Source: Falsiphaeobacter marinintestinus (GTDB taxonomy: Bacteria; Pseudomonadota; Alphaproteobacteria; Rhodobacterales; Rhodobacteraceae). Taken from it: 64,000 nt of DNA. Below the pieces are notes generated by a model, which saw only the letters and a list, made by a program, of their open reading frames with translations, did not search any database and was not told the DNA's origin. The stretch is taken from contig NZ_VOGO01000005.1 in assembly GCF_007923355.1 (NCBI RefSeq), forward strand, positions 1-64,000, given 5' to 3'. This document shows positions 17,001-27,669 of this stretch, in pieces. How positions within the stretch are numbered: the first letter of the stretch is position 1; every line of letters begins with the position of its first letter. The position numbers and the translations under genes are program-made.

Positions 17001-18296
17001 TTAACGGTGATCGGTGGCGAGACGACGCTCGAGCCACTGAGAGTATTGCGAAATGCCGTAGCAGACGACGAAGAACAGGAGCGCGGCAAAGCCTAGAAGC
17101 TCCCAGTACACGCCATTCCATTCTGTCGAGGCCAGAATGGGTCCACGGATCATGCCAAGCAGGTCGAACATCGAGATGACCGAAACCAGCGTGGTGTCCT
17201 TGAACAGCCCCACCGCCACGTTCACGATGCCCGGGATCGAGATCTTGAGCGCTTGTGGCAGGATGATCAGGCGCATGGCTTGCGGATAGTCCAGCCCAAG
17301 GCTGTCAGCAGCCTCGTACTGGCCTGTCGGCAAGGCGGCCAGACCACCCCGGATCACTTCGGCGATATAAGCTGCCGAGAACACCGTGATCATGATCACC
17401 ACGCGCAGGAACAAATCCACCGTGCTGTCAGGCGGGAAGAAATACGCCAGCATGACCGATGCCACGAACAGAAGGGTGATCAACGGCACACCACGGATGA
17501 ATTCAATGAACACCACGCAGATGATCTTGATCAGCGGCATGTCAGACTGACGACCCAGCGCCAGCACAATGCCAATCGGGATCGAGAGCGACACACAGGT
17601 GACGCCCAGCATCATGTTCAGCATGAACCCACCAAGGTCACGGCTGGGCACGGCTTGCAGGAACGGTTCTTCAGGGGCAATCGCACCCGTGATGAATGAC
17701 CCGATGCCCCAGACGATTGCAGCAACGGCGGCTCCGCCAAAGAACCCCTGTACAAAGCTGTTCTTGCCAAGACGTTCAAAGACCATGTACCAGGCAGCAA
17801 AGCCGGCCAGCGCAAAGATCGGCGACCAGATGGTTCCGCCCCAGATCAGATAGAAAGCGATGAACGGATACAGCGCCGTGAACATCAAAAGTTTGCGCGG
17901 CAGGTCAAAGAACAGAACCGGTGCAACGGCGACAAACAACAGCACAAAGGCCAGTGTCGGGCGCCAGTAGAGGTCGGCCGGATATTTGAACCCGAACAGA
18001 AGCTGGTTCCAGCGTTCGGCAAGAACGGCGAAACAGGCCCCGGTCTTACCATTCAGGATCTCGCGACACTCCGCGAGGCTGTCTGCATTCCAGACGCCGT
18101 TCAACAACCAGGGCAAAGTACCCGACAGGATCACATAGATCGCCCAGAGTGCTGCCAGAGTCAGCAACGAGTTGAGCCAGCCAGAGAACAGGTTGTCCCG
18201 CATCCATTTGACCGGACCGGCCGCAGTTGACGGCGGTGGCGATTCCGGGATTGGTTCTTTTTGAACGAAGGCGATTTGAGAACTTGTATCAGTCAT
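17001..18296 (-). CDS. aapM: General L-amino acid ABC transporter, permease
   Basis: The second permease, 431 residues, longer than usual His/Glu permeases because of an N-terminal extension with several membrane segments, a hallmark of AapM/BztC. The C-terminal half carries the transport fold and the EAA-type loop (IRGGLAALPTGQYEAADSLGL) that meets the ATPase. It starts 3 bases after aapQ ends and is followed by aapP. Confidence 0.92.
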   Translation of the reverse strand: MTDTSSQIAFVQKEPIPESPPPSTAAGPVKWMRDNLFSGWLNSLLTLAALWAIYVILSGTLPWLLNGVWNADSLAECREILNGKTGACFAVLAERWNQLLFGFKYPADLYWRPTLAFVLLFVAVAPVLFFDLPRKLLMFTALYPFIAFYLIWGGTIWSPIFALAGFAAWYMVFERLGKNSFVQGFFGGAAVAAIVWGIGSFITGAIAPEEPFLQAVPSRDLGGFMLNMMLGVTCVSLSIPIGIVLALGRQSDMPLIKIICVVFIEFIRGVPLITLLFVASVMLAYFFPPDSTVDLFLRVVIMITVFSAAYIAEVIRGGLAALPTGQYEAADSLGLDYPQAMRLIILPQALKISIPGIVNVAVGLFKDTTLVSVISMFDLLGMIRGPILASTEWNGVYWELLGFAALLFFVVCYGISQYSQWLERRLATDHR

Positions 18297-18299
18297 GTC

Positions 18300-19532
18300 T
18301 CACCGCTCCTTCAGCTTAACGGCGTTGTTGTAGATGTTCATCACAAACGATATCGCCAGCGAAATGGTGAGATAGAACAACATCAGCAACAGAACGCATT
18401 CGATGGCGCGACCCGTCTGGTTCAGCGTGATCCCCCCCAAAGTGGCGGTGATATCGGCATATCCAACGGCAATCGCCAGTGAACTGTTCTTGGTGATGTT
18501 CAGGTACTGCGAAATCAACGGTGGGATGATCACACGCAGCGCCTGAGGCAGGACCACAAGGTTCATGACGCGGCCCGGGCGCAGGCCCAGCGACGCAGCA
18601 GCCTCGGTCTGACCTTTCGAGATGGCCTGGATACCGGCGCGGACGTTTTCCGCGATAAAGGCGCCGGTGTAGACCGACAAGGCGAACCAAAGGGCGATCA
18701 GCGGTCCGCCGATCTTGATGCCACCACTAAAGTTAAAGCCTTTGAGCGCGGGGTATTCCCAAGACAAGCCCATGATGGCTAGCAGCACGACAACAGGGAC
18801 AAACCAGATCGCCAGCGTCCAGTACCATGTGGTCGGGCGCAGGCCGGTGGCCTCTTGCTTGGCGGTGGCCCAGCGCGACAATGCCCGGGATCCGAACGAC
18901 GATCCCACAAGCACCAGCAGGACCAGAACCCAGTTCAGCGCGGTTGCCGCAAACAGCGGGTTGGCCAATTGAGGACCGGGGATATAAATGCCGCGGTTGG
19001 TAAAGGCGAAACTGCCAAACAACATCGACGCTGCCGGTTCATCACCCCGGAACGCCCGGGGGGCCGGCAGAACGGCTGTCATGATTGTGAAGATGATGAT
19101 GATCCAGATCAGGACCGGAATATTCCGAAAGATCTCGACATAGAACGACATCAGCTTGCTAACCAGCCAGTTGTTCGACAAGCGCAGAACCCCTGCCACA
19201 ACACCTAATACGGTGGCGGTGATACAGGCCAGAAAGGCAACCAGAAGGGTGTTCAGAATCCCGACCCATGCCGCCTGCAGGTTCGACGATTGGCTGTCAT
19301 AGGGGATCAGTGTCTGGTTAATGTCGTAACCCGCCGGATTACGCAGAAATTCATAGCTGATGTTCAGCCCGGCCTGCTCCAGATTGCGGGCGAGGTTGCT
19401 GGCAAGATAGGCAATGGCCACGATCAGCAGGATCAGGGCGATGGCTTGAAATGTGAAGGATCTGTACCGCGTATCGTTCAGCAGCATCGACAGCTGGAAG
19501 GATTGACGCGGGGGGTCTGTAATAGTCGTCAT
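18300..19532 (-). CDS. aapQ: General L-amino acid ABC transporter, permease
   Basis: The first permease, 410 residues, with about eight hydrophobic segments and an EAA loop (VRAGIQAISKGQTEAAASLGL). The extended middle region around residues 150-270 is typical of AapQ/BztB. It pairs with AapM to form the membrane channel. It lies 134 bases downstream of aapJ, behind a stable stem-loop that probably lowers its expression relative to the binding protein. Confidence 0.92.
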   Translation of the reverse strand: MTTITDPPRQSFQLSMLLNDTRYRSFTFQAIALILLIVAIAYLASNLARNLEQAGLNISYEFLRNPAGYDINQTLIPYDSQSSNLQAAWVGILNTLLVAFLACITATVLGVVAGVLRLSNNWLVSKLMSFYVEIFRNIPVLIWIIIIFTIMTAVLPAPRAFRGDEPAASMLFGSFAFTNRGIYIPGPQLANPLFAATALNWVLVLLVLVGSSFGSRALSRWATAKQEATGLRPTTWYWTLAIWFVPVVVLLAIMGLSWEYPALKGFNFSGGIKIGGPLIALWFALSVYTGAFIAENVRAGIQAISKGQTEAAASLGLRPGRVMNLVVLPQALRVIIPPLISQYLNITKNSSLAIAVGYADITATLGGITLNQTGRAIECVLLLMLFYLTISLAISFVMNIYNNAVKLKER

Positions 19533-19623
19533 GTTCGGATTATCCCCGTTTTCCCGATTTTTTCCCTCCGGCAGAGTTGTTCTCCGCTCCTCGAAAACCG
19601 GTCGATTATTGTAGGTAGAGGCA

Positions 19624-19653
19624 AAAAGGGCGCGGTGTGATCCGCGCCCTTTT
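19624..19653 (-). terminator. Intercistronic stem-loop between aapJ and aapQ
   Basis: AAAAGGGCGCGG and CCGCGCCCTTTT (12 bp, 6-base loop), followed by TTTTTGCC on the minus strand and 14 bases after the aapJ stop. It would act as a partial terminator or RNA-stabilising end, giving more binding protein than permease. Confidence 0.8.
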
Positions 19654-19666
19654 CAAAGTATCCGGA

Positions 19667-20683
19667 TTAACGGAACGGAGGCGAGTACAGCAGGCCGCCT
19701 TCGGTCCACTGTGCGTTCAGACCACGCGCCAGACCGATTGGGGTATCTTCGCCGATGTTCTTGGCAAAGATTTCACCATAGTTGCCGCCCGCCATGATGG
19801 CGCGCTTGGCCCACTCGGCGTCCAGACCCAGCATCTCGCCCAGGGTACCTTCGGTGCCCAGCAGACGGTTGATTTCCGGGTTGTTGGTGCCGGCTGCCAT
19901 CTCACCGATGTTGGCCGAGGTCACGCCCAGCTCTTCTGCGGTGATCAGAGCGTTCAGAGTCCAGCGGACCACGTCACCCCATTCGTTGTCGCCATGGCGA
20001 ACCAGCGGGCCCAGCGGCTCTTTCGAAATGATTTCAGGCAGCAGCACGTGCGCAGCCGGATCTTCGAAAGTTGCGCGGGTCGCGGCCAGGCCGGATGCGT
20101 CCGTGGTGTAGACGTCACAGGCACCGGCAAGGTACTGCTGCTGCGCTTCGGCGTTGGTTTCGATCGGAACCGGCTCATAGCTGATGTTGTTGGAGCGGAA
20201 GAAATCCGCCAGGTTCAGCTCGGTCGTGGTGCCGGTCTGGATACAGACAGTGGCGCCGTCCAGTTCTTTGGCCGACGAAACGCCCAGATCCTTCGGAACC
20301 ATGAAGCCCTGACCGTCATAATAGTTCACGCCAACAAAGGTGAACTTAAGGTCGACGTCACGCGAGAAGGTCCAGGTTGTGTTACGGGCCAGCATGTCGA
20401 TTTCGCCGGAAGCCAGCGCGGTGAAGCGGGTCTTGCCGGTTGTCGGAACAAACTCGACAGCGGCCGGATCGCCCAGAACAGCTGCGGCAACGCCACGGCA
20501 GACTGCGACGTCAAAACCATTCCACTCTCCGTTGGCATCCGGTGCCGCAAAGCCCACCAGACCGGTGGTCACGCCGCAGTTCAGTTTGCCACGTGCTTTC
20601 ACGTCGTCGACTGTGCCAGCGGCAGCAGCGGCTGCAGCCAGGCCAGCAACGGTCAGCGCACCCAAGAATACCGATTTTTTCAT
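19667..20683 (-). CDS. aapJ: General L-amino acid ABC transporter, periplasmic binding protein
   Basis: The periplasmic substrate-binding protein, 338 residues, with a clear signal peptide (MKKSVFLGALTVAGLAAAAAA, cleavage near residue 22). It begins the mature part TVDDVKARGKLNCGV and includes the family stretch FDVAVCRGVAAAVLGD and TRFTALASGEIDMLARNTTWT. It is the first gene of aapJQMP (bztABCD in Rhodobacter). The 200 bases upstream are AT/GC mixed without a promoter I can name confidently. Confidence 0.93.
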   Translation of the reverse strand: MKKSVFLGALTVAGLAAAAAAAGTVDDVKARGKLNCGVTTGLVGFAAPDANGEWNGFDVAVCRGVAAAVLGDPAAVEFVPTTGKTRFTALASGEIDMLARNTTWTFSRDVDLKFTFVGVNYYDGQGFMVPKDLGVSSAKELDGATVCIQTGTTTELNLADFFRSNNISYEPVPIETNAEAQQQYLAGACDVYTTDASGLAATRATFEDPAAHVLLPEIISKEPLGPLVRHGDNEWGDVVRWTLNALITAEELGVTSANIGEMAAGTNNPEINRLLGTEGTLGEMLGLDAEWAKRAIMAGGNYGEIFAKNIGEDTPIGLARGLNAQWTEGGLLYSPPFR

Positions 20684-20888
20684 TGTTACCTCTTCCTGAT
20701 TTTCCGCCTCGTACGGGGCGGTTTGTCCGACACCCTCATGCCGGTTTGAGCTGTTGACGGGTATTTCCCCTCAGCGACGTGAGTTTGGGCGGAATCATCA
20801 ACAAAGGTCAAGACCGGTATCAGAGATTCGCATGTGTCCAAGCCCCAACAAATCATGGGAAAGGCCGTGTCGCCCAAAAGCTGAACCA

Positions 20889-21596
20889 TTACGCGAGGTC
20901 AAAGAACCTTTTCGCGTGTAAAAATTCCTGCCGCTTGCGTTCTGCAACGGCCTGCGCTTCGTCATCAGCACCCCATTGCTCTTCCTGCCAGGTTTCATCG
21001 ACTCGCGACAAGGCCCAGATCGACTCGGCATCGCGCCACCCCCTGGCGGTTGCGAATCCCAGCACCAGCGACCCGCTCAGGCTGACAAGATCGTGAAAGG
21101 CGGCCAGCTGAAATGGGCTCAGCGCATGCACTTGCGCGGCAAGGTGTTGCTGACCTTCGGCGTCCTGCGGTTTATGCATCAGCCCGGTCTGTACGGTCAG
21201 CCGGACACCCAGCGTATCAGCCGCCCAGTCCAGCGCCGGATCCCAAAGATCGGCCTGACGCCGAACCAGTGCCTGCGGGCTGTCAGCCCGATAACACAGC
21301 AGATCGCAGTCACCGTACGCGGCCAGCATATCTGCCACTTCGGCATGCTGCACGGCGACCTTGTCGATTGCCGCATTGGCTGATCGGGTCATCGGCATGC
21401 TGCCGGGGTCAACGCCCTTTTCGGTCTGGGCGTCCCACTCGCCAGCGATGCTGTCAGCCATACCCCGGCTGGGCACGACCAACGCCGCCTTGGCCGGTGT
21501 TTTCACCAGCCGGCCATCAAGGGCCACGGTGTATCCATCATCGGCCTCTTCAACCGATACAGTTTTCCAGAACCGTTTCTGCTTCCACTCGGTCAT
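20889..21596 (-). CDS. ATP12-family F1-ATPase assembly chaperone
   Basis: A 235-residue protein of the ATP12 family, which assists assembly of the F1 alpha subunit. It shows the family opening (KRFWKTVSVEEADDGYTVALDGRLVKTPAK), the central GEWDAQ and DLLCYRAD and the terminal WALSRVDETWQEEQWG stretch. The start overlaps the HAD gene stop by 4 bases. It is the last gene of the operon that begins at the Do-like protease. Confidence 0.9.
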   Translation of the reverse strand: MTEWKQKRFWKTVSVEEADDGYTVALDGRLVKTPAKAALVVPSRGMADSIAGEWDAQTEKGVDPGSMPMTRSANAAIDKVAVQHAEVADMLAAYGDCDLLCYRADSPQALVRRQADLWDPALDWAADTLGVRLTVQTGLMHKPQDAEGQQHLAAQVHALSPFQLAAFHDLVSLSGSLVLGFATARGWRDAESIWALSRVDETWQEEQWGADDEAQAVAERKRQEFLHAKRFFDLA

Positions 21597-22273
21597 GTCA
21601 ATCTGCCCCAGATCTGTTCCAGTTCCGGGTGCAACTGGTCGAAATTCGACAGGACCCGGTGCGCGTTGTGCAGGGTATCGGCCGGGTGATAGCCCCAGTC
21701 GACCCCAATCGGCGTCACCCCGGCGGCGCGTGCCATATCCATGTCGAACCGCGTGTCACCGACTAGCACCGTATTGCGCGGCTCGACCCCGGTTTCGGCC
21801 ATAGCGGTCAGCACCATCGACGGGTGCGGTTTTGACGGATGATGGTCGGCCACCTGCTGCGTCACGAACATCTGCGACAGCCCATGCGCCTCAAGCAACG
21901 CATCCAGACCACGCCGCGATTTTCCAGTGGCGATACCCAGTAAAACATCCGGGATCGCGTGCAAGCGCGCCAGCGTGTCCAGCGTGCCGGGATACAGCGG
22001 CGCAGATCCCGCGCCCAGTGCGTGCCGGTTGGTCTGAAACGCTGCTTTATACCCGGTCACCAGCTGATCGCGCACCGGCTTGGGATGCTCGCCTGCAAGC
22101 TCAACCATGCCTTCGTCCAGCGAAAGGCCGACAATCGACAGGATGTTGCCGCGCGCAGGCACCGGCATTTCAAGCCCGTCAAACGCCGCCGTCATCGCCG
22201 AGACAATGCTGACCTGACTGTCGACCAGCGTGCCATCGACATCAAAGATCACCAGCCGCAGGGGTGACGTCAT
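21593..22273 (-). CDS. HAD-family hydrolase, phosphoglycolate-phosphatase-like
   Basis: A 226-residue HAD phosphatase. Motif I is FDVDGTLVDSQ (nucleophile and acid/base aspartates), motif II IATGKS, motif III in the lysine-containing HHPSKP region, and motif IV VLVGDTRFDMDMARAAG. A helical cap follows motif I. Substrate probably a small phosphoester; phosphoglycolate is a guess by family. It overlaps both neighbours by 4 bases. Confidence 0.85.
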   Translation of the reverse strand: MTSPLRLVIFDVDGTLVDSQVSIVSAMTAAFDGLEMPVPARGNILSIVGLSLDEGMVELAGEHPKPVRDQLVTGYKAAFQTNRHALGAGSAPLYPGTLDTLARLHAIPDVLLGIATGKSRRGLDALLEAHGLSQMFVTQQVADHHPSKPHPSMVLTAMAETGVEPRNTVLVGDTRFDMDMARAAGVTPIGVDWGYHPADTLHNAHRVLSNFDQLHPELEQIWGRLT

Positions 22274-23313
22274 ACCAGCCCCTCGAACGGATCGTCATCG
22301 GCCAGGTCTTCGGTCCACCCAAAGGTGTCCCAGCTTTCTTTCATATGCGGCGGCAACGGGGCTTCGATCACCAGCGGTTTGCGGGTGACAGGATGTTCGA
22401 TCATCAGGCGGCGCGCATGCAGGTGCATCTTCTTGCTGATGATCCCGCCCAGTTGCGCGCCCCAGCCATCGCCAAGGTTTTCCTGACTGGATCCGCCGTA
22501 TTTGCCATCACCGATGATCGGATGCCCCATCTCGGCCATATGCGCCCGCAGCTGGTGGGTACGGCCCGTGATCGGTTCCATCGCAACCCAGGCCGCGCGC
22601 CCGGCCACACGGTACAGCGTGGCATACAGCGTATGCGCCCGCTTGGCGCCCGGCGTGCTGTCAATGTCGCGCGGGTGCACCGTGACCATCTTTTCGCCTT
22701 CGCCCTGCCGACCATGGCCGCCGGCCTTGACCAGCCCGGCCTTGATCTCGCCCAGATAGGGCGTTGGCACACCGGCAACCAGCGCCCAGTATATCTTGCG
22801 CGTGGCCCGATGACGGAACGCTGCCGTCAAGGCGCTCGCCGCCGAGCGCGTGCGGGCCAGCAGCAAAACGCCCGAGGTATCCTTGTCCAGCCGGTGCACC
22901 AGACGTGGGTTTTCATCATAGCCAAAGCGCAGCGCCTCGCCCATACCATCAACATGGCGCGTCGTCCCGCTGCCGCCCTGCACGGCCAGCCCATGCGGCT
23001 TGTTCAACGCAATGACATCATCGTCGCGATAAATCACGCAATCGCGGATCATCCGGGCATCTGCTTCCGAGACCTGCGGCTTGGGTTGCGATTCAACCTG
23101 CCCCGGCTCTGGCAACGGCGGTACGCGCACGCTTTGGCCGACCTCCAGACGGGACGACGCCTTGACCCGCCCGCCATCAACGCGCAGATCGCCCTTGCGG
23201 CACATCTTTTCAATGCGGCCCTGACTGACATGCGGAAACTTGCGCCGCATCCAGCGGTCAACCCGCTGATCGCCATCGCCCGGCCCCACGGTAATCGTTT
23301 GTACCCGGCTCAT
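22270..23313 (-). CDS. RluA-family pseudouridine synthase
   Basis: A 347-residue enzyme making pseudouridine in rRNA. It has an N-terminal S4 RNA-binding domain (about 10-70) and the catalytic domain with RLVHRLDKDTSGVLLLAR, whose aspartate is the nucleophile. The order S4 plus RluA catalytic domain resembles RluC or RluD, which cannot be told apart here. It overlaps the crcB stop and the HAD start by 4 bases each. Confidence 0.9.
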   Translation of the reverse strand: MSRVQTITVGPGDGDQRVDRWMRRKFPHVSQGRIEKMCRKGDLRVDGGRVKASSRLEVGQSVRVPPLPEPGQVESQPKPQVSEADARMIRDCVIYRDDDVIALNKPHGLAVQGGSGTTRHVDGMGEALRFGYDENPRLVHRLDKDTSGVLLLARTRSAASALTAAFRHRATRKIYWALVAGVPTPYLGEIKAGLVKAGGHGRQGEGEKMVTVHPRDIDSTPGAKRAHTLYATLYRVAGRAAWVAMEPITGRTHQLRAHMAEMGHPIIGDGKYGGSSQENLGDGWGAQLGGIISKKMHLHARRLMIEHPVTRKPLVIEAPLPPHMKESWDTFGWTEDLADDDPFEGLV

Positions 23314-23690
23314 GCCCAGATCCCCCTTGCAAAATACAGACCTGCAGCCAGTCCGCCGACCGACAACACCACCGATAAGACGATGTAAAGCGCGGCCAGC
23401 CCAAGATCACCGCGTTCATACAGCGTCATGGTTTCAAGCGAAAACGCCGAAAACGTCGTGAACCCGCCCAGGAACCCGGTCATCACCAATGGGTTTAAAT
23501 GTGTCAGCCCACGATGCGCTGCCGCAACCACGAACATCCCCATCAGGAACGACCCCACAACATTGACCACGATCACGCCCAACGGGAACGGGTTCATGCC
23601 AAAGACACGGGCAATCCCGACCCCGGCCAGAAACCGCGCGGACGCCCCAAGCGCTCCGCCAAGGGCCACATATGCAAGCGATGTCATCAT
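23310..23690 (-). CDS. crcB: Fluoride efflux channel CrcB/Fluc
   Basis: A 126-residue membrane protein with four hydrophobic segments that as a dual-topology dimer exports fluoride. It shows the family signatures GGALGASARF, NPFPLGVIVVNVVGSF and GFLGGFTTFSAFSLE. The start at 23690 (MM) is used over an upstream in-frame ATG. No fluoride riboswitch pattern was seen upstream, where instead a hairpin-rich spacer follows rarA. Confidence 0.92.
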   Translation of the reverse strand: MMTSLAYVALGGALGASARFLAGVGIARVFGMNPFPLGVIVVNVVGSFLMGMFVVAAAHRGLTHLNPLVMTGFLGGFTTFSAFSLETMTLYERGDLGLAALYIVLSVVLSVGGLAAGLYFARGIWA

Positions 23691-23736
23691 GGGCGGTCTG
23701 TCGCGCGGGACGCCAGCGGAGTCAAGCACCGCGCCC

Positions 23737-23791
23737 CTTTCATCTCTTTGACAAATACTCCCGCCGGAGGCCTCCGCGCACAGCGCGGACC
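23737..23791 (-). repeat. Hairpin-bearing intercistronic motif after rarA
   Basis: On the minus strand, right after the rarA stop, comes GGTCCGCGCTGTGCGCGGAG, then GGCCTCCGGCGGGAGTATTTG and a tail with GTCAAAGAGATGAAA. TCCGCG/CGCGGA forms a small stem. The CCTCCGGCGGGAGTATTT part matches, from memory, a dispersed motif commonly seen in intergenic regions of Rhodobacteraceae. Function unknown; possibly an RNA-stabilising or terminator-like element. Confidence 0.4.
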
Positions 23792-25102
<1,311 letters not shown>

Positions 25103-25104
25103 GG

Positions 25105-26487
25105 TCAGAGACGGAACCGCATCGACATGCGGCCACCCCGGCGCATCAGGTCAACCTGCACCCAGCGGCCCGGTTTGGTCAGCGCCTTGCGCACATCACC
25201 GGTGCGGTCGATTTCGGTCTTGTTGATCGTCAGCAGCACGTCCCCGGGCTGAAACCCGGCCCGCGCGCCATAGGCTCCGGGGTCGATCACAACCACGCCC
25301 TCGGTCGATAGCGGCAACCCGACCTGAGCGATCACAGCCGGATTTACACGGGCCACCGACAGACCGGGCAGAACGGTCTTGTCATCCAGCGTCAACCGCT
25401 CGGCCTTTGGGGTGTCAGGCGGCGCGATCATGGGCACGGCGACCTGTTCGCTGCCATCGGGTGTGGCGCGGGTCACCTGCGCCGTATTGCCCAGCCCGGC
25501 CACCGTCATGCGAAAGATCATCTCGGGTGCCGTGTTGACCGGCAGGCCATCGACTTCGGTGATCACATCGCCCACGGCAAACCCGGCTTTCAGGAACGGG
25601 CTGTCGGCATGCAGATCCGAGATGACAATGCCCTCGGGCAAATCCAGCCCCATCGACGCCGCCAGATCGGAATCGACCGGCTGACCGGCCATCCCGGCCC
25701 ATGGCAATTCGAAGCGTTCATTGCCAGCGCGGGCCTGATGCACAAATTCGGCCACCAGATTGGCCGGGATCGCAAAGCCGATGCCGTTGGATCCGCCCGA
25801 GCGGCTGACGATGCGGGTGTTGATGCCAATCAGATCGCCATTCACGTCGATCAGCGCTCCGCCCGAATTGCCCGGGTTGATCGGCGCATCGGTCTGGATG
25901 AAATACCCCCGACCCTGACCGCCGCCTGCCCCCGTGCGGGCAAGCCCCGACACGATACCACTGGATACGGTTTGCCCCACTCCAAACGGGTTGCCGATGG
26001 CCAGTACCAGTTCGCCGACCTCAACATGGTCCGAATTGCGCAGGCGCAGATAGGGCAGGTCTTTGACCTCTTCCAGCTGCAGGATGGCAAGGTCCGCACC
26101 CTGATCGCCCAGAATGACGCGCGCCGTGTATTCCTTGCGGTCATTGGTGACGACACGGATATCCGTCGCCTGGCCCACCACATGATAATTCGACACCACG
26201 ATACCATCGTCTGACAGGATCACGCCGGACCCCAGCGAATTCTGCACGCGCGGCTGCGGGGTGCCAAAACCACGAAAGAAATCGCGAAAGAACGGATCGT
26301 TTGAAAACGGGCTGTCATAGCCCTGGCGCACGATCTTGGCATAGATATTTACCACGGCCGGGGCCGCCTGTTTGACCAGCGGCGCAAAGCCCAGCGAAAT
26401 CTGTGACTGGCTTTGCGGGACCTGCGTTTGGCTCAAGGCCGGCGCGGCCAAAGCGATCCCGACGGCAAGAATAAGCAAGCGGAACAT
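25105..26487 (-). CDS. Do-family (DegP/DegQ-like) periplasmic serine protease
   Basis: A secreted 460-residue protease/chaperone of the envelope. A signal peptide (about residues 1-19, cleavage after ALS) is followed by a trypsin-like domain with the catalytic triad His in SNYHVV, Asp in GADLAIL and Ser in GNSGGAL, and two PDZ domains (about 265-350 and 375-455). It opens the six-gene operon down to atp12. DegP, DegQ and DegS types cannot be separated by reading. Confidence 0.92.
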   Translation of the reverse strand: MFRLLILAVGIALAAPALSQTQVPQSQSQISLGFAPLVKQAAPAVVNIYAKIVRQGYDSPFSNDPFFRDFFRGFGTPQPRVQNSLGSGVILSDDGIVVSNYHVVGQATDIRVVTNDRKEYTARVILGDQGADLAILQLEEVKDLPYLRLRNSDHVEVGELVLAIGNPFGVGQTVSSGIVSGLARTGAGGGQGRGYFIQTDAPINPGNSGGALIDVNGDLIGINTRIVSRSGGSNGIGFAIPANLVAEFVHQARAGNERFELPWAGMAGQPVDSDLAASMGLDLPEGIVISDLHADSPFLKAGFAVGDVITEVDGLPVNTAPEMIFRMTVAGLGNTAQVTRATPDGSEQVAVPMIAPPDTPKAERLTLDDKTVLPGLSVARVNPAVIAQVGLPLSTEGVVVIDPGAYGARAGFQPGDVLLTINKTEIDRTGDVRKALTKPGRWVQVDLMRRGGRMSMRFRL

Positions 26488-26625
26488 GGCGTCTCCTTAA
26501 CGTTAGGCTTGGATATGCGCCCCGGTGCCAGGGATTGCAAGCCGCCCTGCGTCACACACGCCCCACACCTTGTGGGGCAATGGAACGATCCTTACTTTTA
26601 CGGTGATACGTTAAGGGAGAGTGCC

Positions 26626-27072
26626 ATGACACAGTTGACCAACGGAACCTGGATCGTCGTTGCAGACAGCGAAAAAGCTTTGCTGATGCGCAACGTGACC
26701 GATCATCAGGACCCCAATTTCGAAATCATCGCCCGCGAAGACGGCGATGAGACCGGAAGCGGTTCGGATCGACCCGGGCGCAGATCCGACAGTGGGCCAA
26801 GTCAAAGCTCCGCAATGGAAGAAACCGATTGGCACGCGCTGGCGCGGGATCGGTTTGCCAAAGACCTGTCGGACCTTCTGTATGGCTTTGCCAACAAGGG
26901 TCGGTTTGACCGGCTGGTGATCGTGGCCTCGCCGCAGGTTCTGGGGGCCCTGCGCGGGGATCTGCACAAAGTGGTGGCCGATCGCGTGGTCGCCGAAATC
27001 CCGAAAACGCTGACCAACCACCCGGTGCGCGAACTGGAAAAGCTGATCAAAGCCGATCTTGACGCGGCATAA
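26626..27072 (+). CDS. Host attachment family protein
   Basis: A 148-residue protein of the family named for a factor needed for host attachment in Agrobacterium. It starts MTQLTNGTWIVVADSEKA with GGGAGA 6-11 bases upstream, has a disordered Ser/Gly/Arg-rich middle (about 40-65), and ends with VIVASPQVLGALR and HKVVADRVVAEIPKTLTNHP. The fold is related to peptide-release-factor eRF1-like domains; the true role is unresolved. It stands alone, convergent with rplQ and sharing its terminator. Confidence 0.8.
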   Translation: MTQLTNGTWIVVADSEKALLMRNVTDHQDPNFEIIAREDGDETGSGSDRPGRRSDSGPSQSSAMEETDWHALARDRFAKDLSDLLYGFANKGRFDRLVIVASPQVLGALRGDLHKVVADRVVAEIPKTLTNHPVRELEKLIKADLDAA

Positions 27073-27074
27073 AA

Positions 27075-27103
27075 AAACGCCGCCCGAAACCCGGGCGGCG
27101 TTT
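27075..27103. terminator. Bidirectional terminator (rplQ / host attachment gene)
   Basis: AAACGCCGCCCG and CGGGCGGCGTTT, 12 bp with a 5-base loop, T-rich on both sides. It ends the rplO-to-rplQ ribosomal unit on minus and the host-attachment gene on plus. Confidence 0.92.
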
Positions 27104-27126
27104 CTTCTTCCCCAAGGGGAAAAAAC

Positions 27127-27549
27127 TTAAGCTTCTTCGGCAACTTCTTCAGCTGCAAGGCGGGCCTTGTCGGCGGCGCCTTTGGCGTCGACGTCGCGGT
27201 CGACAAATTCGATGATCGCCATCGGTGCCATGTCGCCATAGCGGAAGCCGGCTTTCAGGACGCGGACATAGCCACCCTGACGGTCTTTATAGCGCGGGCC
27301 CAGAACGGCGAACAACTTTTCGACGTCCTTGTCTTCTTTCAGCTTGGACGCGGCCTGACGGCGGGCGTGCAGGTCACCGCGTTTTGCCAGCGTGATCATC
27401 TTTTCGATGATCGGGCGCAGTTCCTTGGCCTTGGGCAGAGTCGTCTTGATCTGCTCGTGCTCGATCAACGAGCCGGCCATGTTGGAAAACAGCGCCTTGC
27501 GGTGCTCGTGGGTGCGGTTTAGGCGGCGATAGCCTCGTGCGTGACGCAT
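27127..27549 (-). CDS. rplQ: 50S ribosomal protein L17
   Basis: A 140-residue large-subunit protein. The N-terminus [19 protein letters not shown] is the L17 signature and the C-terminal 25 residues are an alanine/glutamate-rich tail typical of alphaproteobacteria. Last gene of the alpha-operon part. Confidence 0.97.
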   Translation of the reverse strand: MRHARGYRRLNRTHEHRKALFSNMAGSLIEHEQIKTTLPKAKELRPIIEKMITLAKRGDLHARRQAASKLKEDKDVEKLFAVLGPRYKDRQGGYVRVLKAGFRYGDMAPMAIIEFVDRDVDAKGAADKARLAAEEVAEEA

Positions 27550-27669
27550 TTCATGGTCTCCTTAGTGCTTTATGCTTTGTCCGGAGCCCCATGCGTGCGG
27601 GGCCCTCTCCTTGGGGCGATGCTGCCCATTTTGTCCCCGGCAATTCCGGGCATTTTGGGGAAGACGCGC

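Noticed and set aside
23691-23791. Fluoride riboswitch before crcB
   Set aside because: The region follows rarA in an operon and lacks the conserved fluoride aptamer pattern.
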